Origin: Anaerolineaceae bacterium UBA5838
GTDB lineage: Bacteria; Chloroflexota; Anaerolineae; Anaerolineales; Anaerolineaceae
Length of the DNA: 10,368 nt
Assembly: GCA_002432795.1 (NCBI GenBank)
Contig: DJGU01000003.1
Span: 18,744 to 29,111 of the forward strand
Direction: 5' to 3'
Part shown: in pieces, positions 1 through 6,615 of the stretch
How the letters are laid out: each line of letters opens with the position of its first letter
Numbering within the stretch: the stretch's first letter is position 1
Position numbers and translations under genes: made by a program
The notes under the pieces: generated by a model
Databases searched by the model: none
What the model was told of the DNA's origin: nothing
What the model saw: only the letters and a program-made list of their open reading frames with translations

Positions 1-420
1 AAGGTGCTCTCCAAGGAGCCTTCTGCCCGCTATCGCACTGCCGATCAGCTCGGCAGACTGCTGATGGGTTTTTATGAAACTGAACGGTCAGTTTCCTTTC
101 CAAACGAGAATCTACAGCAACTTCCCAAGCTGGAACAGGTGCGGCCAAACCCGGTGCCTGTTGGTGAGCCTTCCGCTCATACCCCCACGCCCACTCCAGT
201 CAAAGAATCTACACCACCAGCGGTGGAAAGGACTCCCACAAATCCGGCCTTTCTTTCGCAAGCGAACCAATCTACAGAGGAAAACATGGAAATCCTGGCA
301 GAGGAACGGGTTAGAGCGCCTATTGATTGGAAGACCTGGTCGCTGGGCTTGTTGGCAGCGATGTTATTGCTGGGCTTAATTCCTTTTTGGTTTTACGTCT
401 ACTTGTTGCTCAAACCCTGA
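1..420 (+). CDS. Ser/Thr protein kinase, C-terminal part (5' end outside window)
   Basis: The reading frame is open from the first base, so the gene is truncated by the window edge; the GTG at 4 is an internal valine codon, not a start. The first visible residues (KVLSKEPSARYRTADQLGRLL, split here only by the edge) match the last helix of Hanks-type kinase domains, where a K-x-P-x-x-R-[YF] pattern carries the conserved subdomain XI arginine. Next comes a Pro/Thr/Ser-rich linker of about 75 residues with TPTPTP and TPP runs, then one hydrophobic segment encoded at about 337-414 that ends in Lys-Pro. The protein would therefore have a cytoplasmic kinase tethered by a C-terminal membrane helix, with no PASTA or other external sensor domain. 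The stop TGA (418-420) overlaps a possible rpe ATG, so it is probably co-transcribed with rpe. A PrkC-like kinase next to rpe is also found in Bacillus. The catalytic domain cannot be seen, so activity is inferred. Confidence 0.72.
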   Translation, partial: KVLSKEPSARYRTADQLGRLLMGFYETERSVSFPNENLQQLPKLEQVRPNPVPVGEPSAHTPTPTPVKESTPPAVERTPTNPAFLSQANQSTEENMEILAEERVRAPIDWKTWSLGLLAAMLLLGLIPFWFYVYLLLKP

Positions 421-431
421 TGCGAGGTGTT

Positions 432-1091
432 ATGGCTGCTTTGATTTCCCCTTCAATCCTTTCTGCTGATCTCACTCAACTTGGTTCAGATCTGCAAGCC
501 TGCGAAGCAGCTGGCGCGGATGCCATTCACATTGATGTCATGGATGGCAGGTTTGTCCCGAACATTACCTTTGGTCCTGATATTGTCGCGGCTTGCAAGA
601 GGGCAACCTCACTGCCATTAGACGTGCATTTGATGATCGTTGAACCTGAGAAACATTTGAAAACCTTTGCTACTGCTGGCGCGGATTACCTGACGGTTCA
701 TTACGAAACCTGCCCGCATATTCACCGCACCCTGCAGATTATCCGCGAACTGGGCGTGAAACCCGGGCTGACCTTCAATCCGGGTACGCCTGTTGATCCG
801 CTGGAGCTTTTGGCAGATATGGTGGACTTAGTGTTGATCATGTCGGTTAACCCCGGCTTCGGCGGCCAGACTTTCATTCCACAGGCGATCGACAAAATCC
901 GGCAAACCCGGGCGATCCTGGACGCGCAGGGGTCAAAGGCGATTATCCAGGTGGATGGCGGCATTACGGCTGCCACGATCGGTGCTAATTATGAAGCTGG
1001 CGCGCGAAACTTTGTAGCTGGGACCGCAGTTTTCAAACATCCCAATGGTATCGCCGGTGGGGTGCGTGCTTTGCGAGATGCACTGATTTAA
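432..1091 (+). CDS. rpe: Ribulose-phosphate 3-epimerase
   Basis: Interconverts D-ribulose 5-phosphate and D-xylulose 5-phosphate in the pentose phosphate (and Calvin) pathway; a cytoplasmic (beta/alpha)8 barrel enzyme. The sequence shows the family start ISPSILSADL, the HIDVMDGRFVPN motif with metal ligand H33 and catalytic D35, DVHLMI with H66, the NPGFGGQ phosphate loop, and VDGGI with catalytic D175. This is a complete metal and acid/base set. From ATG 432 the protein is 219 aa, the normal family length, and a GAGG lies 4 nt upstream. An in-frame ATG at 420 overlaps the kinase stop as TGATG and would add four residues (MRGV), so translational coupling from 420 is a real alternative. A start at 327 is not credible because it would overlap the kinase gene by about 90 bp. 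Followed directly by a terminator. Confidence 0.96.
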   Translation: MAALISPSILSADLTQLGSDLQACEAAGADAIHIDVMDGRFVPNITFGPDIVAACKRATSLPLDVHLMIVEPEKHLKTFATAGADYLTVHYETCPHIHRTLQIIRELGVKPGLTFNPGTPVDPLELLADMVDLVLIMSVNPGFGGQTFIPQAIDKIRQTRAILDAQGSKAIIQVDGGITAATIGANYEAGARNFVAGTAVFKHPNGIAGGVRALRDALI

Positions 1092-1096
1092 AATCA

Positions 1097-1120
1097 AAAA
1101 AGCCGCAAACGCGACTTTTT
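1097..1120. terminator. Bidirectional intrinsic terminator between rpe and rpmB
   Basis: AAAAAG-C-CGC (1097-1106) pairs with GCG-A-CTTTTT (1111-1120): ten positions with one C-A mismatch around the loop AAAC. The A-run on the left arm and T-run on the right arm give a U-tract in both directions, so it can end rpe (+) and rpmB (-), whose stop is 22 bp away. The GC core is short, so strength is uncertain. Confidence 0.72.
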
Positions 1121-1141
1121 GATCGTTTGTGGGTTAACAAA

Positions 1142-1327
1142 CTAGTTGTAATTTTTGGTCAAAGTTTTGATGCAGCGTGCGCAAAGGACTTTACGAACTT
1201 TTCTGCCATTCTCCATCACAGTAACGCGCTGAAGATTGGGCAGGAATTTGCGCCGGGTTGCTACCAGCGAGTGACTGCGATTATGACCGAAAGTTGTGGT
1301 TTTACCACATTGACTGCACTTTGCCAT
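1142..1327 (-). CDS. rpmB: 50S ribosomal protein L28 (zinc-ribbon form)
   Basis: Structural protein of the large ribosomal subunit. The 61-aa product begins MAKCSQCGKTTTFGHNRSHS, the hallmark L28 N-terminus, and continues with TRRKFLPNLQRV and a basic C-terminus. Cysteines at 4, 7, 49 and 52 form two CxxC pairs, so this is the zinc-binding (C+) version of the protein; bacteria often also carry a C- paralogue under zinc-starvation control, which is not in this window. The start is set by a good Shine-Dalgarno (AGAGG within AAGAGGTAACAAG just upstream of ATG) and by the family N-terminus. It is monocistronic here, transcribed away from the Asp23/fakA pair from a divergent promoter and ended by the shared terminator downstream. 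In Bacillus the gene lies in the same neighbourhood but co-directional with yloU. Confidence 0.96.
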   Translation of the reverse strand: MAKCSQCGKTTTFGHNRSHSLVATRRKFLPNLQRVTVMENGRKVRKVLCARCIKTLTKNYN

Positions 1328-1344
1328 CTTGTTACCTCTTATGT

Positions 1345-1373
1345 ATTATAATTTCAGGCTGCATGTGTGTTCA
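1345..1373 (-). promoter_or_regulatory. Candidate rpmB promoter
   Basis: On the minus strand, TGAACA (plus coordinates 1368-1373; 4 of 6 matches to TTGACA) lies 17 bp from a perfect TATAAT (1345-1350). Transcription would start about 10 bp before the rpmB Shine-Dalgarno, giving a short leader. This is a sequence match only. Confidence 0.55.
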
Positions 1374-1399
1374 TTACAACACACGCAAGAAATTATAAT
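1370..1399 (+). promoter_or_regulatory. Candidate promoter of the Asp23-fakA pair
   Basis: A perfect TATAAT at 1394-1399 is preceded at 18 bp by a weak TTCATT (1370-1375). This predicts a leader of roughly 45 nt before ATG 1452. The -35 region overlaps that of the opposite promoter, so the two polymerases would compete for the site or depend on an activator. Confidence 0.45.
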
Positions 1400-1451
1400 A
1401 ACAGATAACGAGAAAAGAATCAAGCATATTTTGCGGAGAAAGAGGATTTCT

Positions 1452-1808
1452 ATGACAACTCAAAGTAATCAACAAGGCAGCATCTTCATCCTCCCGCAGG
1501 CAATCAAGACGGTTGCCCGCAATGCCGCCTTGCAATCTTATGGCGTAATCAGCCTGGCGCCAGCGAATCCTGCCGAAACTGTCTCGCGCTTTTTCAAGAA
1601 AGAAGCCGATGTGGGCATTTTGGTCATTTCGGAGGAAGACGGGGTCACTCTCGAGCTCAATCTGATCATCGAATATGGTCTCCGGATTAAATCGGTGGCG
1701 GATTCGGTTGCAGAAAGCGTCAAGTATAGTGTCGAAAAAACCATGGGAATCCCGGTTAAGCGGGTAGATGTCCATGTCAGGGGCTTGCGAATAAGTAACC
1801 CGGATTAA
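1452..1808 (+). CDS. Asp23/Gls24 family envelope stress-response protein (YloU-like)
   Basis: Small 118-aa protein of the Asp23/Gls24 (DUF322) family. The visible family pattern is G-x-I-x-I-x-P-x-x-I-x-x-[IV]-A (GSIFILPQAIKTVARNAAL), then YGVISL, a charged beta strand (DGVTLELNLIIEYGLRI), a helix (VADSVAESVKYSVEKTMG) and the closing strand VKRVDVHVRGLRI. There is no signal peptide or membrane helix, so it is cytoplasmic unless membrane-recruited. In Gram-positives Asp23 proteins are linked to cell-envelope homeostasis, but the biochemical role of the YloU branch is unknown. ATG 1452 is chosen because AGAGG lies 6 nt upstream and the preceding in-frame residues do not look coding. It sits 21 nt before fakA, the same pairing as yloU-yloV in Bacillus, so the two are very likely one operon. 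Confidence 0.87.
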   Translation: MTTQSNQQGSIFILPQAIKTVARNAALQSYGVISLAPANPAETVSRFFKKEADVGILVISEEDGVTLELNLIIEYGLRIKSVADSVAESVKYSVEKTMGIPVKRVDVHVRGLRISNPD

Positions 1809-1829
1809 TAAAATGTTGATAGGTGTTGA

Positions 1830-3512
1830 ATGAACGAAATTTACCGAACCCTGCCTGATGAGGCTGAACGCCACCGGCTATTGCAGTCTCCCATTAACGG
1901 CGATGGGTTGATGTTACTCTTTGAAGCTGGTTTGCTCTGGCTAACAACCAACCAGCAGTATGTTAACTCATTAAACGTCTTTCCCGTGCCTGATGGCGAT
2001 ACCGGTACCAACATGGTTCTCACAATGCAGGCGGCCTTTGCTGAAGCCGATCAAAATCGCTCGACCAATGTGGGCGAAACAGGTCGTCATTTTGCGCAAG
2101 GCGCTCTGATGGGAGCCAGAGGCAACAGTGGTGTCATCCTTTCACAGATCTGGCGCGGGTTCTCACGCGCGCTTGACCATTATGAAACGATGGATACCGG
2201 TTTGCTGTTGCGCGCCATGCAAGAAGGCCGCAACACCGCCTACAAAGGCGTTGTTCGCCCTGTGGAAGGCACCATCCTGACCGTTATGAAGGATATGACC
2301 ACTGCAGCAGAGGAAGCTCTGAGGGAGGATTCCAACCTGAGCGAGATGTTGGTGGCGATTGTGGCAGCCGGCGATGTGAGTGTGAAAAATACCCCTGAAC
2401 TGCTGCCAATCCTAAAGCAGGCTGGTGTGGTGGACTCGGGCGGCATGGGTTTGTTCTACATCTTCGAAGGCATGCTGCGCATGCTTCAGGGACTCTCTCT
2501 GGATCCATCCGGCGCGGTGTTGCGACCCCTTGCCGAGCTCGACCTGAGCCACGCCCTTGAAAACGTTGAAGAGGGTCAGGACTATGAGGTTGTGATTGAC
2601 TTTACTCCCAACGGAAATTTCGTTTTGGATCACTATTATGAAGGGCTGACTGAGATCGGCACAAGCATCCAGGTGGGTGAGGGCGATGGTATTTACCGTA
2701 TGCACATCCATACCGCCCTGGACAAAAGGTATGAGCCGATTGCCTACACCGAAAGCCTCGGTATCGTCAAGAAAATTATGATGGAAAACCTCCAGGAGCA
2801 GATGAACGGCCGCAGCAAAGAAGACGCCAAATTGACCCTGGCAAAAGTCAATCCTGGCGAGGTGGCAGTGGTGGCGGTTTCTCCGGGAGAAGGTCTCTCG
2901 CGCATCTTTGCCAGCCTCGGTGTTGCAGCCATCGTGCAGGGCGGGCAGACGATGAACCCCAGCGTCAAAGAGCTGGTTGCGTCCTTTGAGAACCTGCCAA
3001 CGGACAAGATTGTAATCTTGCCGAACAACAAAAATATCATTTTGGCTGCCCAGAACGCGGCCAAGGTGAGCGTCAAGAAAATTGCCGTCATTCCAACTCG
3101 CAATGCTCCGCAGGGTTTTGCAGCCATGCTGCGATTGATGCCAGATGGCAGCCTTGAGGAAAATGAAGAATCCATGCGTGAGGCGATTACCGAGGTGCAT
3201 ACTGGCGAAATCACCATTTCCACCCGCTCGGTAGAGATCGAAGGGGTGCAGGTAGAAAAAGGACAGGTCATTGCTCTATACGATGGCAAGCTGGTTTCAT
3301 CCGCGGCGACGATTGAAGGAGCGCTGGAGGAACTGTTCCAAAAGGCAGACCTGGAGGATATTGAACGGATAACCTTGTTCTACGGGGAAGGCATAAACCA
3401 ACAGCAGGTTAACAAGCTTGGCGATCAGATCCGCGAGGAATACCCGGACAAAGAGATTGAAATCCACGAAGGCGGTCAGCCGCATTACCAGTTGATCATT
3501 GCCTTTGAATAG
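1830..3512 (+). CDS. fakA: Fatty acid kinase subunit FakA / DAK2-domain protein (YloV-like)
   Basis: Predicted ATP-binding subunit that, with a fatty-acid-binding FakB (DegV) partner, phosphorylates exogenous fatty acids to acyl-phosphates for PlsX/PlsY phospholipid synthesis. The 560-aa product has the three-part YloV layout. An N-terminal DhaL/DAK2 nucleotide domain contains NSLNVFPVPDGDTGTNM (PDGDTG at 54-59, with Asp55 and Asp57 as likely Mg ligands), GARGNSGVILSQ (95-106), VRPVEGTILTV and VVDSGGMG (D202). A middle domain carries MHIHT (His292 and His294), in the region of the histidines implicated in FakA function. The C-terminal domain has ILPNNKNI (from about 396) and a TRNAPQGFAAML stretch. 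ATG 1830 is preceded by AGGTG at 4 nt. No FakB gene is in the window, so a fatty-acid substrate is by family only. A strong terminator follows at 3532. Confidence 0.87.
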   Translation: MNEIYRTLPDEAERHRLLQSPINGDGLMLLFEAGLLWLTTNQQYVNSLNVFPVPDGDTGTNMVLTMQAAFAEADQNRSTNVGETGRHFAQGALMGARGNSGVILSQIWRGFSRALDHYETMDTGLLLRAMQEGRNTAYKGVVRPVEGTILTVMKDMTTAAEEALREDSNLSEMLVAIVAAGDVSVKNTPELLPILKQAGVVDSGGMGLFYIFEGMLRMLQGLSLDPSGAVLRPLAELDLSHALENVEEGQDYEVVIDFTPNGNFVLDHYYEGLTEIGTSIQVGEGDGIYRMHIHTALDKRYEPIAYTESLGIVKKIMMENLQEQMNGRSKEDAKLTLAKVNPGEVAVVAVSPGEGLSRIFASLGVAAIVQGGQTMNPSVKELVASFENLPTDKIVILPNNKNIILAAQNAAKVSVKKIAVIPTRNAPQGFAAMLRLMPDGSLEENEESMREAITEVHTGEITISTRSVEIEGVQVEKGQVIALYDGKLVSSAATIEGALEELFQKADLEDIERITLFYGEGINQQQVNKLGDQIREEYPDKEIEIHEGGQPHYQLIIAFE

Positions 3513-3531
3513 GATTTGCAGTGAGATTTAG

Positions 3532-3558
3532 AAACGGTCGCAAGGCCGTTTTTGTTTT
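3532..3558 (+). terminator. Intrinsic terminator of fakA
   Basis: AAACGGTC (3532-3539) and GGCCGTTT (3544-3551) form an 8-bp stem with one T-G wobble, closed by a GCAA (GNRA) tetraloop and followed by a TTTTTGTTTT tract. It lies 20 bp after the fakA stop. Confidence 0.9.
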
Positions 3559-3652
3559 CCTGGCGATCACAAATAGAGAGATTGCTGGTATCAGATGTTA
3601 GTAACCGAATTCCCTTCTTTGTGTTTAGACGAGACATCGTGGAATTTTTGCC

Positions 3653-3823
3653 TGTCATTGCGAGGGACGAAGCAATCTAAACTTTGCACCTCAGGGACCA
3701 CTGGTGGTTTCCAATGATGCCTAATCTAAACTTTTTTTTGTGCGAAGAAATGACCTATCTACTTTCGGCATTTTGTGTCTTGATAGAGTTTAGATTTCTT
3801 CACAAGGAATGTTCGCAATGACA
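3653..3823. repeat. MITE-like palindromic repeat (TGTCATTGCGA ends)
   Basis: TGTCATTGCGA (3653-3663) is matched by its perfect inverse TCGCAATGACA (3813-3823). A second inner pair, AATCTAAACT (3674-3683), has its inverse AGTTTAGATT at 3787-3796 and an extra direct copy at 3723-3732. The left end (GTCATTGCGAGGGACGAAGC) belongs to a repeat type I recognise as dispersed between genes in many unrelated bacteria. No transposase is present and no clear target-site duplication can be seen, so movement would need help in trans. The inner direct copy followed by GCGAAGAAATGAC (from 3742) suggests a composite of two units. Confidence 0.75.
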
Positions 3824-3871
3824 GAGAGGACCTCTAATAGGCAGCTGGTCAGGACACTTACAAGCGAAACT

Positions 3872-3913
3872 CAGCGGGATTTGGAGCACGGTCGAAAGAT
3901 CGTTTTGTTTTCT
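3872..3913 (+). terminator. Second terminator-like block, diverged copy of the fakA terminator
   Basis: ACGGTC (3888-3893) and GATCGT (3898-3903) form a 6-bp stem with one G-T wobble and a GAAA tetraloop, followed by TTTGTTTT. The whole block, including about 16 bp upstream (CAGCGGGATTTGGA), aligns with 3519-3559 (CAGTGAGATTTAGA...) at roughly 80% identity by eye with two single-base gaps, so it appears to be a duplicate of the fakA terminator region. Confidence 0.65.
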
Positions 3914-3959
3914 CTAAAACTCCTTGTAATCCTCCAGCGAGCAAACCAACTATAGCATT

Positions 3960-3988
3960 TTAAAATAAATATTTATTGCGCGTAGAAT
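3960..3988 (+). promoter_or_regulatory. Candidate recG promoter
   Basis: TTAAAA (3960-3965; 4 of 6) and TAGAAT (3983-3988; 5 of 6) are separated by 17 bp in an AT-rich stretch just after the second terminator. The leader to ATG 4108 would be about 110 nt. Weak evidence by consensus only; the AT-richness makes chance matches likely. Confidence 0.33.
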
Positions 3989-4107
3989 AGAACTGTTTTA
4001 CTGCCTTTGATGGTTTTCCAAACCGAGAAATGGGGTCAATTATGGCGACTGAGCTGCTGGTATTCGTGGGAAAAATGCTTTAAATCGATTATGATTAGGC
4101 CAGAGAT

Positions 4108-6615
4108 ATGGTTTCTGATATGGCTAAAGTTACAGAAAAGTATGCGAATTTCATCAAGCTGGAACGCAGCAAAGGCTATCAAAATACAGCTGTGGTGGGT
4201 GGATTTGGCGCGCTTGCAAATAACTGGCCAGCCGAAGCACGCGAGTCTGGATTATCAGAGCCCCTGATTGCAAAGGTTTCGCAGCTCTTGCGCAAGTACG
4301 AGGGAAAATCCCCGGAGGATCGCAGAAAAGACCTGATCGAGCTGACTTCCTGGTTGGGATTGACAGAGATTGGCAATTTCCCTCCAGCCCCTGGTGCCGA
4401 GCCAGGCACGAAACCTTTCACTCAGTCAGCCTCCAAACCTTCAGCTGCACCCGCCGCAAAAAAAGCAGCGCAAACCAGCCAGGCAAAGAGTTCGGGTAAA
4501 TCAGAACCACCAGCAAGACCCAGCCAGCCGCAAATGGGTCTGGACGCATCCGTCAGCGTGATTCGCGGTGTGGGGGATAACCAGGTAAAGAACCTTGCCA
4601 AGCTCGACATTTTGAGCATACGCGACCTGCTCTACCATTTTCCGCGCCGCTACGATGATTACTCAAAGTTGAAAACCATCAGCCAACTGCGTTTTGGCGA
4701 AGATGCAACGATTGTTGCCAGTGTGAGCAGTATTGTCAGAATTCCGACCCGAAAAGGCCGCACTCTGATTGAAGCAGTTGTTACTGACAGCACCGGCAGC
4801 CTGAGGTTGCTCTGGTTCAACCAGGAGTGGCTTCTACGCAGTTTGCGCCAGGATATGATGATTTCCATCTCCGGAAAGATAGACATTTATATGGGGCGTC
4901 CGGTCATCTGGCACCCGGAGTATGAGCCCCTTGACAGGCAGCAGTTGAACACCAACCGCATTGTACCGGTATACCCTCTGACCGCAAAAGTCACTCAAAA
5001 ATGGCTGCGCCGAACGATTTTTTCAACGCTGAAGTACTGGGTGCCCCGCATGGAAGAAACTCTGACAGAACCGATCCGTCAGCGTGCCAGGGTAATTGGA
5101 CTGCAGCAAGCCCTCAACGAGGTGCACTTCCCGGACGATATGCAAAATCTGGCAGCCGCACAAAGGCGGTTGGCCTTCGATGAGCTGTTCCTTCAGCAGC
5201 TTGGGATCATTCAGCAGAAAAGGCAGTGGCTCGAATTAAGCGGTAAGTCCTATCCGGTCGCGGATGATTGGCTGCAGGCTCGGATTGACGCACTTCCATA
5301 TGAACTCACCGGTGCCCAGATGTGCACAATTAATGAGATTCGCAAGGATGTCTCGAGTGCGCATCCCATGAACCGCCTGCTGCAAGGGGATGTCGGCTCT
5401 GGCAAGACTATCGTCGCCTTGGTGGGAATGGCAATGGTCATTTCTCACGGCGCGCAGGCGGCTTTTATGGCACCCACCGGCATCTTGGCAGAGCAGCACT
5501 ACCAGACTTCGCTGCGCTTGCTGACCGAAAGCAGTGGAAAGCAGGCAGCATTCCTTGAACCGGGACAAGTGCGCTTATTGACCGGAGATAGCTCCCAATC
5601 CGATCGCAAGGAAATTGCCAAAGGACTGGAAGATGGCTACATCAAACTACTGATCGGCACGCATGCTCTGATCGAGGATCCGGTCAAATTCCACAACCTG
5701 CAAATTGCAGTCGTGGATGAGCAGCATCGCTTTGGCGTTGCCCAAAGGGCTGCCCTGCGCAACAAAGGCGACAATCCCCACCTGCTGGTCATGACTGCAA
5801 CGCCCATTCCACGTTCCCTCCAGCTGACGGTTTTTGGCGGGCTGGATGTGAGCGTGATGGACGAAATGCCCAAGGGACGCATTCCCATCACCACCAGCAT
5901 TGCCTTCCCGACTGAACGGGAAAGAGTTTATGATCGCATCCGGGATGAGGTGGAGCTCGGGCACCAGGCTTTTATCATCTACCCCCTGGTGGAAGCCGGC
6001 GAGAATGAGGAGGTCAAGGCTGCTGTGGAAGAGCAGGAACGCCTCCAAAAGGAGGTCTTCCCTGAACTACGGGTGGGGCTGGTGCATGGAAGGCTCAAAG
6101 CGGTTGAGAAAGACGACGTGATGCTGCGTTTCCGCAAAGGCGATTTTGATATTTTGGTCTCAACCTCGGTGGTCGAAGTTGGGGTGGATATTCCCAACGC
6201 CTCGATCATGATCATTGAAGGGGCTAACCGCTTTGGGCTGGCACAACTTCACCAGTTCAGGGGTCGAATTGGGCGCGGTGATGCGCCTTCCTATTGTTTC
6301 CTGATACCAGACACGGAAGATGCTGCTGAAAATAATCGGCTCCTGATCATGACCCAGACCAATGATGGCTTTGCACTGGCAGAGCAGGACTTGCGAGATA
6401 GAGGTCCTGGTGACTTCCTTGGTACCCGTCAGGCGGGTTTCAACGAGTTCAAAATGGCTTCGCTGGCAGATGTGCGCTTGATCCATCTTGCCCGGGAGGT
6501 CGCGGAGGAAGTACTTGAAGCCGACCCGAGTTTGGAATTACCGGAACACCTGCCTTTGAGACAGGCTGTTAGACAAATACTGCCATCGAGTGATGGTGAG
6601 GGAGATGTGAGCTGA
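4108..6615 (+). CDS. recG: ATP-dependent DNA helicase RecG with N-terminal extension
   Basis: Superfamily 2 branched-DNA translocase that remodels stalled forks, Holliday junctions and R-loops. The 835-aa product is longer than the usual ~690 aa. Residues 1-90 are a helical extension resembling the four-helix RecG N-terminal domain of Thermotoga-type enzymes. Residues ~91-143 are a Pro/Ala/Lys/Ser-rich linker. The wedge domain follows (IRGVGDNQ near 152, LLYHFPRRYDDYS near 174). Helicase motifs are complete: GDVGSGKT Walker A (427-434), DEQHRFG (537-543), MTATPIPRSL, STSVVEVGVDIP, QFRGRIGRG, and the TRG motif GPGDFLGTRQAG (from 766). No essential residue is missing. ATG 4108 has only a weak AGAG upstream; ATG 4120 (MAKVTEK) is equally possible. 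The stop overlaps the coaD start by one base (TGATG), indicating translational coupling. Confidence 0.97.
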   Translation: MVSDMAKVTEKYANFIKLERSKGYQNTAVVGGFGALANNWPAEARESGLSEPLIAKVSQLLRKYEGKSPEDRRKDLIELTSWLGLTEIGNFPPAPGAEPGTKPFTQSASKPSAAPAAKKAAQTSQAKSSGKSEPPARPSQPQMGLDASVSVIRGVGDNQVKNLAKLDILSIRDLLYHFPRRYDDYSKLKTISQLRFGEDATIVASVSSIVRIPTRKGRTLIEAVVTDSTGSLRLLWFNQEWLLRSLRQDMMISISGKIDIYMGRPVIWHPEYEPLDRQQLNTNRIVPVYPLTAKVTQKWLRRTIFSTLKYWVPRMEETLTEPIRQRARVIGLQQALNEVHFPDDMQNLAAAQRRLAFDELFLQQLGIIQQKRQWLELSGKSYPVADDWLQARIDALPYELTGAQMCTINEIRKDVSSAHPMNRLLQGDVGSGKTIVALVGMAMVISHGAQAAFMAPTGILAEQHYQTSLRLLTESSGKQAAFLEPGQVRLLTGDSSQSDRKEIAKGLEDGYIKLLIGTHALIEDPVKFHNLQIAVVDEQHRFGVAQRAALRNKGDNPHLLVMTATPIPRSLQLTVFGGLDVSVMDEMPKGRIPITTSIAFPTERERVYDRIRDEVELGHQAFIIYPLVEAGENEEVKAAVEEQERLQKEVFPELRVGLVHGRLKAVEKDDVMLRFRKGDFDILVSTSVVEVGVDIPNASIMIIEGANRFGLAQLHQFRGRIGRGDAPSYCFLIPDTEDAAENNRLLIMTQTNDGFALAEQDLRDRGPGDFLGTRQAGFNEFKMASLADVRLIHLAREVAEEVLEADPSLELPEHLPLRQAVRQILPSSDGEGDVS

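Larger units (their letters stand above)
1344..1400. repeat. Nested inverted repeat in the rpmB/Asp23 divergent promoter
   Basis: TATTATAATTTC (1344-1355) is a perfect 12-bp inverted copy of GAAATTATAATA (1389-1400), with 33 bp between them. Each arm contains one TATAAT -10 box. Inside lies a second palindrome, GTGTGTT-N6-AACACAC (1365-1384). The outer symmetry partly follows from two consensus -10 boxes facing apart, but the match extends well beyond six bases, and the inner dyad has the shape of an operator for a dimeric regulator. Confidence 0.7.
3513..4107. other. Gene-poor gap between fakA and recG
   Basis: No credible gene is visible in these 595 bp. In order the gap holds the fakA terminator, about 95 bp of unremarkable sequence, a 171-bp palindromic-ended repeat (3653-3823), a second terminator-like block (3872-3913), an AT-rich stretch with a candidate recG promoter (3960-3988), and about 120 bp of leader. 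A 40-codon frame starting at ATG 3595 reads through the repeat (…LSLRGTKQS…) and is judged spurious. In Bacillus the serine dehydratase genes sdaAB-sdaAA occupy this position; no remnant of them could be recognised. Confidence 0.7.

Noticed and set aside
327..431. Upstream extension of rpe to an ATG at 327
   Set aside because: Would overlap the kinase membrane segment in another frame and add 35 residues not found in Rpe; 432 (or 420) gives the normal N-terminus.
1374..1874. Minus-strand frame of 166 codons across the Asp23 gene
   Set aside because: Shadow of the Asp23 gene and the promoter region; it would override the divergent promoter and shows no family features.
2412..3200. Long minus-strand frame (262 codons) opposite fakA
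   Set aside because: It lies wholly within the conserved FakA frame, has no recognisable motifs and has a His/Phe-rich composition typical of antisense shadows.
3595..3717. 40-codon plus-strand frame in the fakA-recG gap
   Set aside because: Half of it is the palindromic repeat read as protein (SLRGTKQS), a known kind of spurious frame; no Shine-Dalgarno.
4007..4267. 86-codon plus-strand frame before and into recG
   Set aside because: Overlaps recG in another frame, Trp-rich, no ribosome binding site and no family resemblance.
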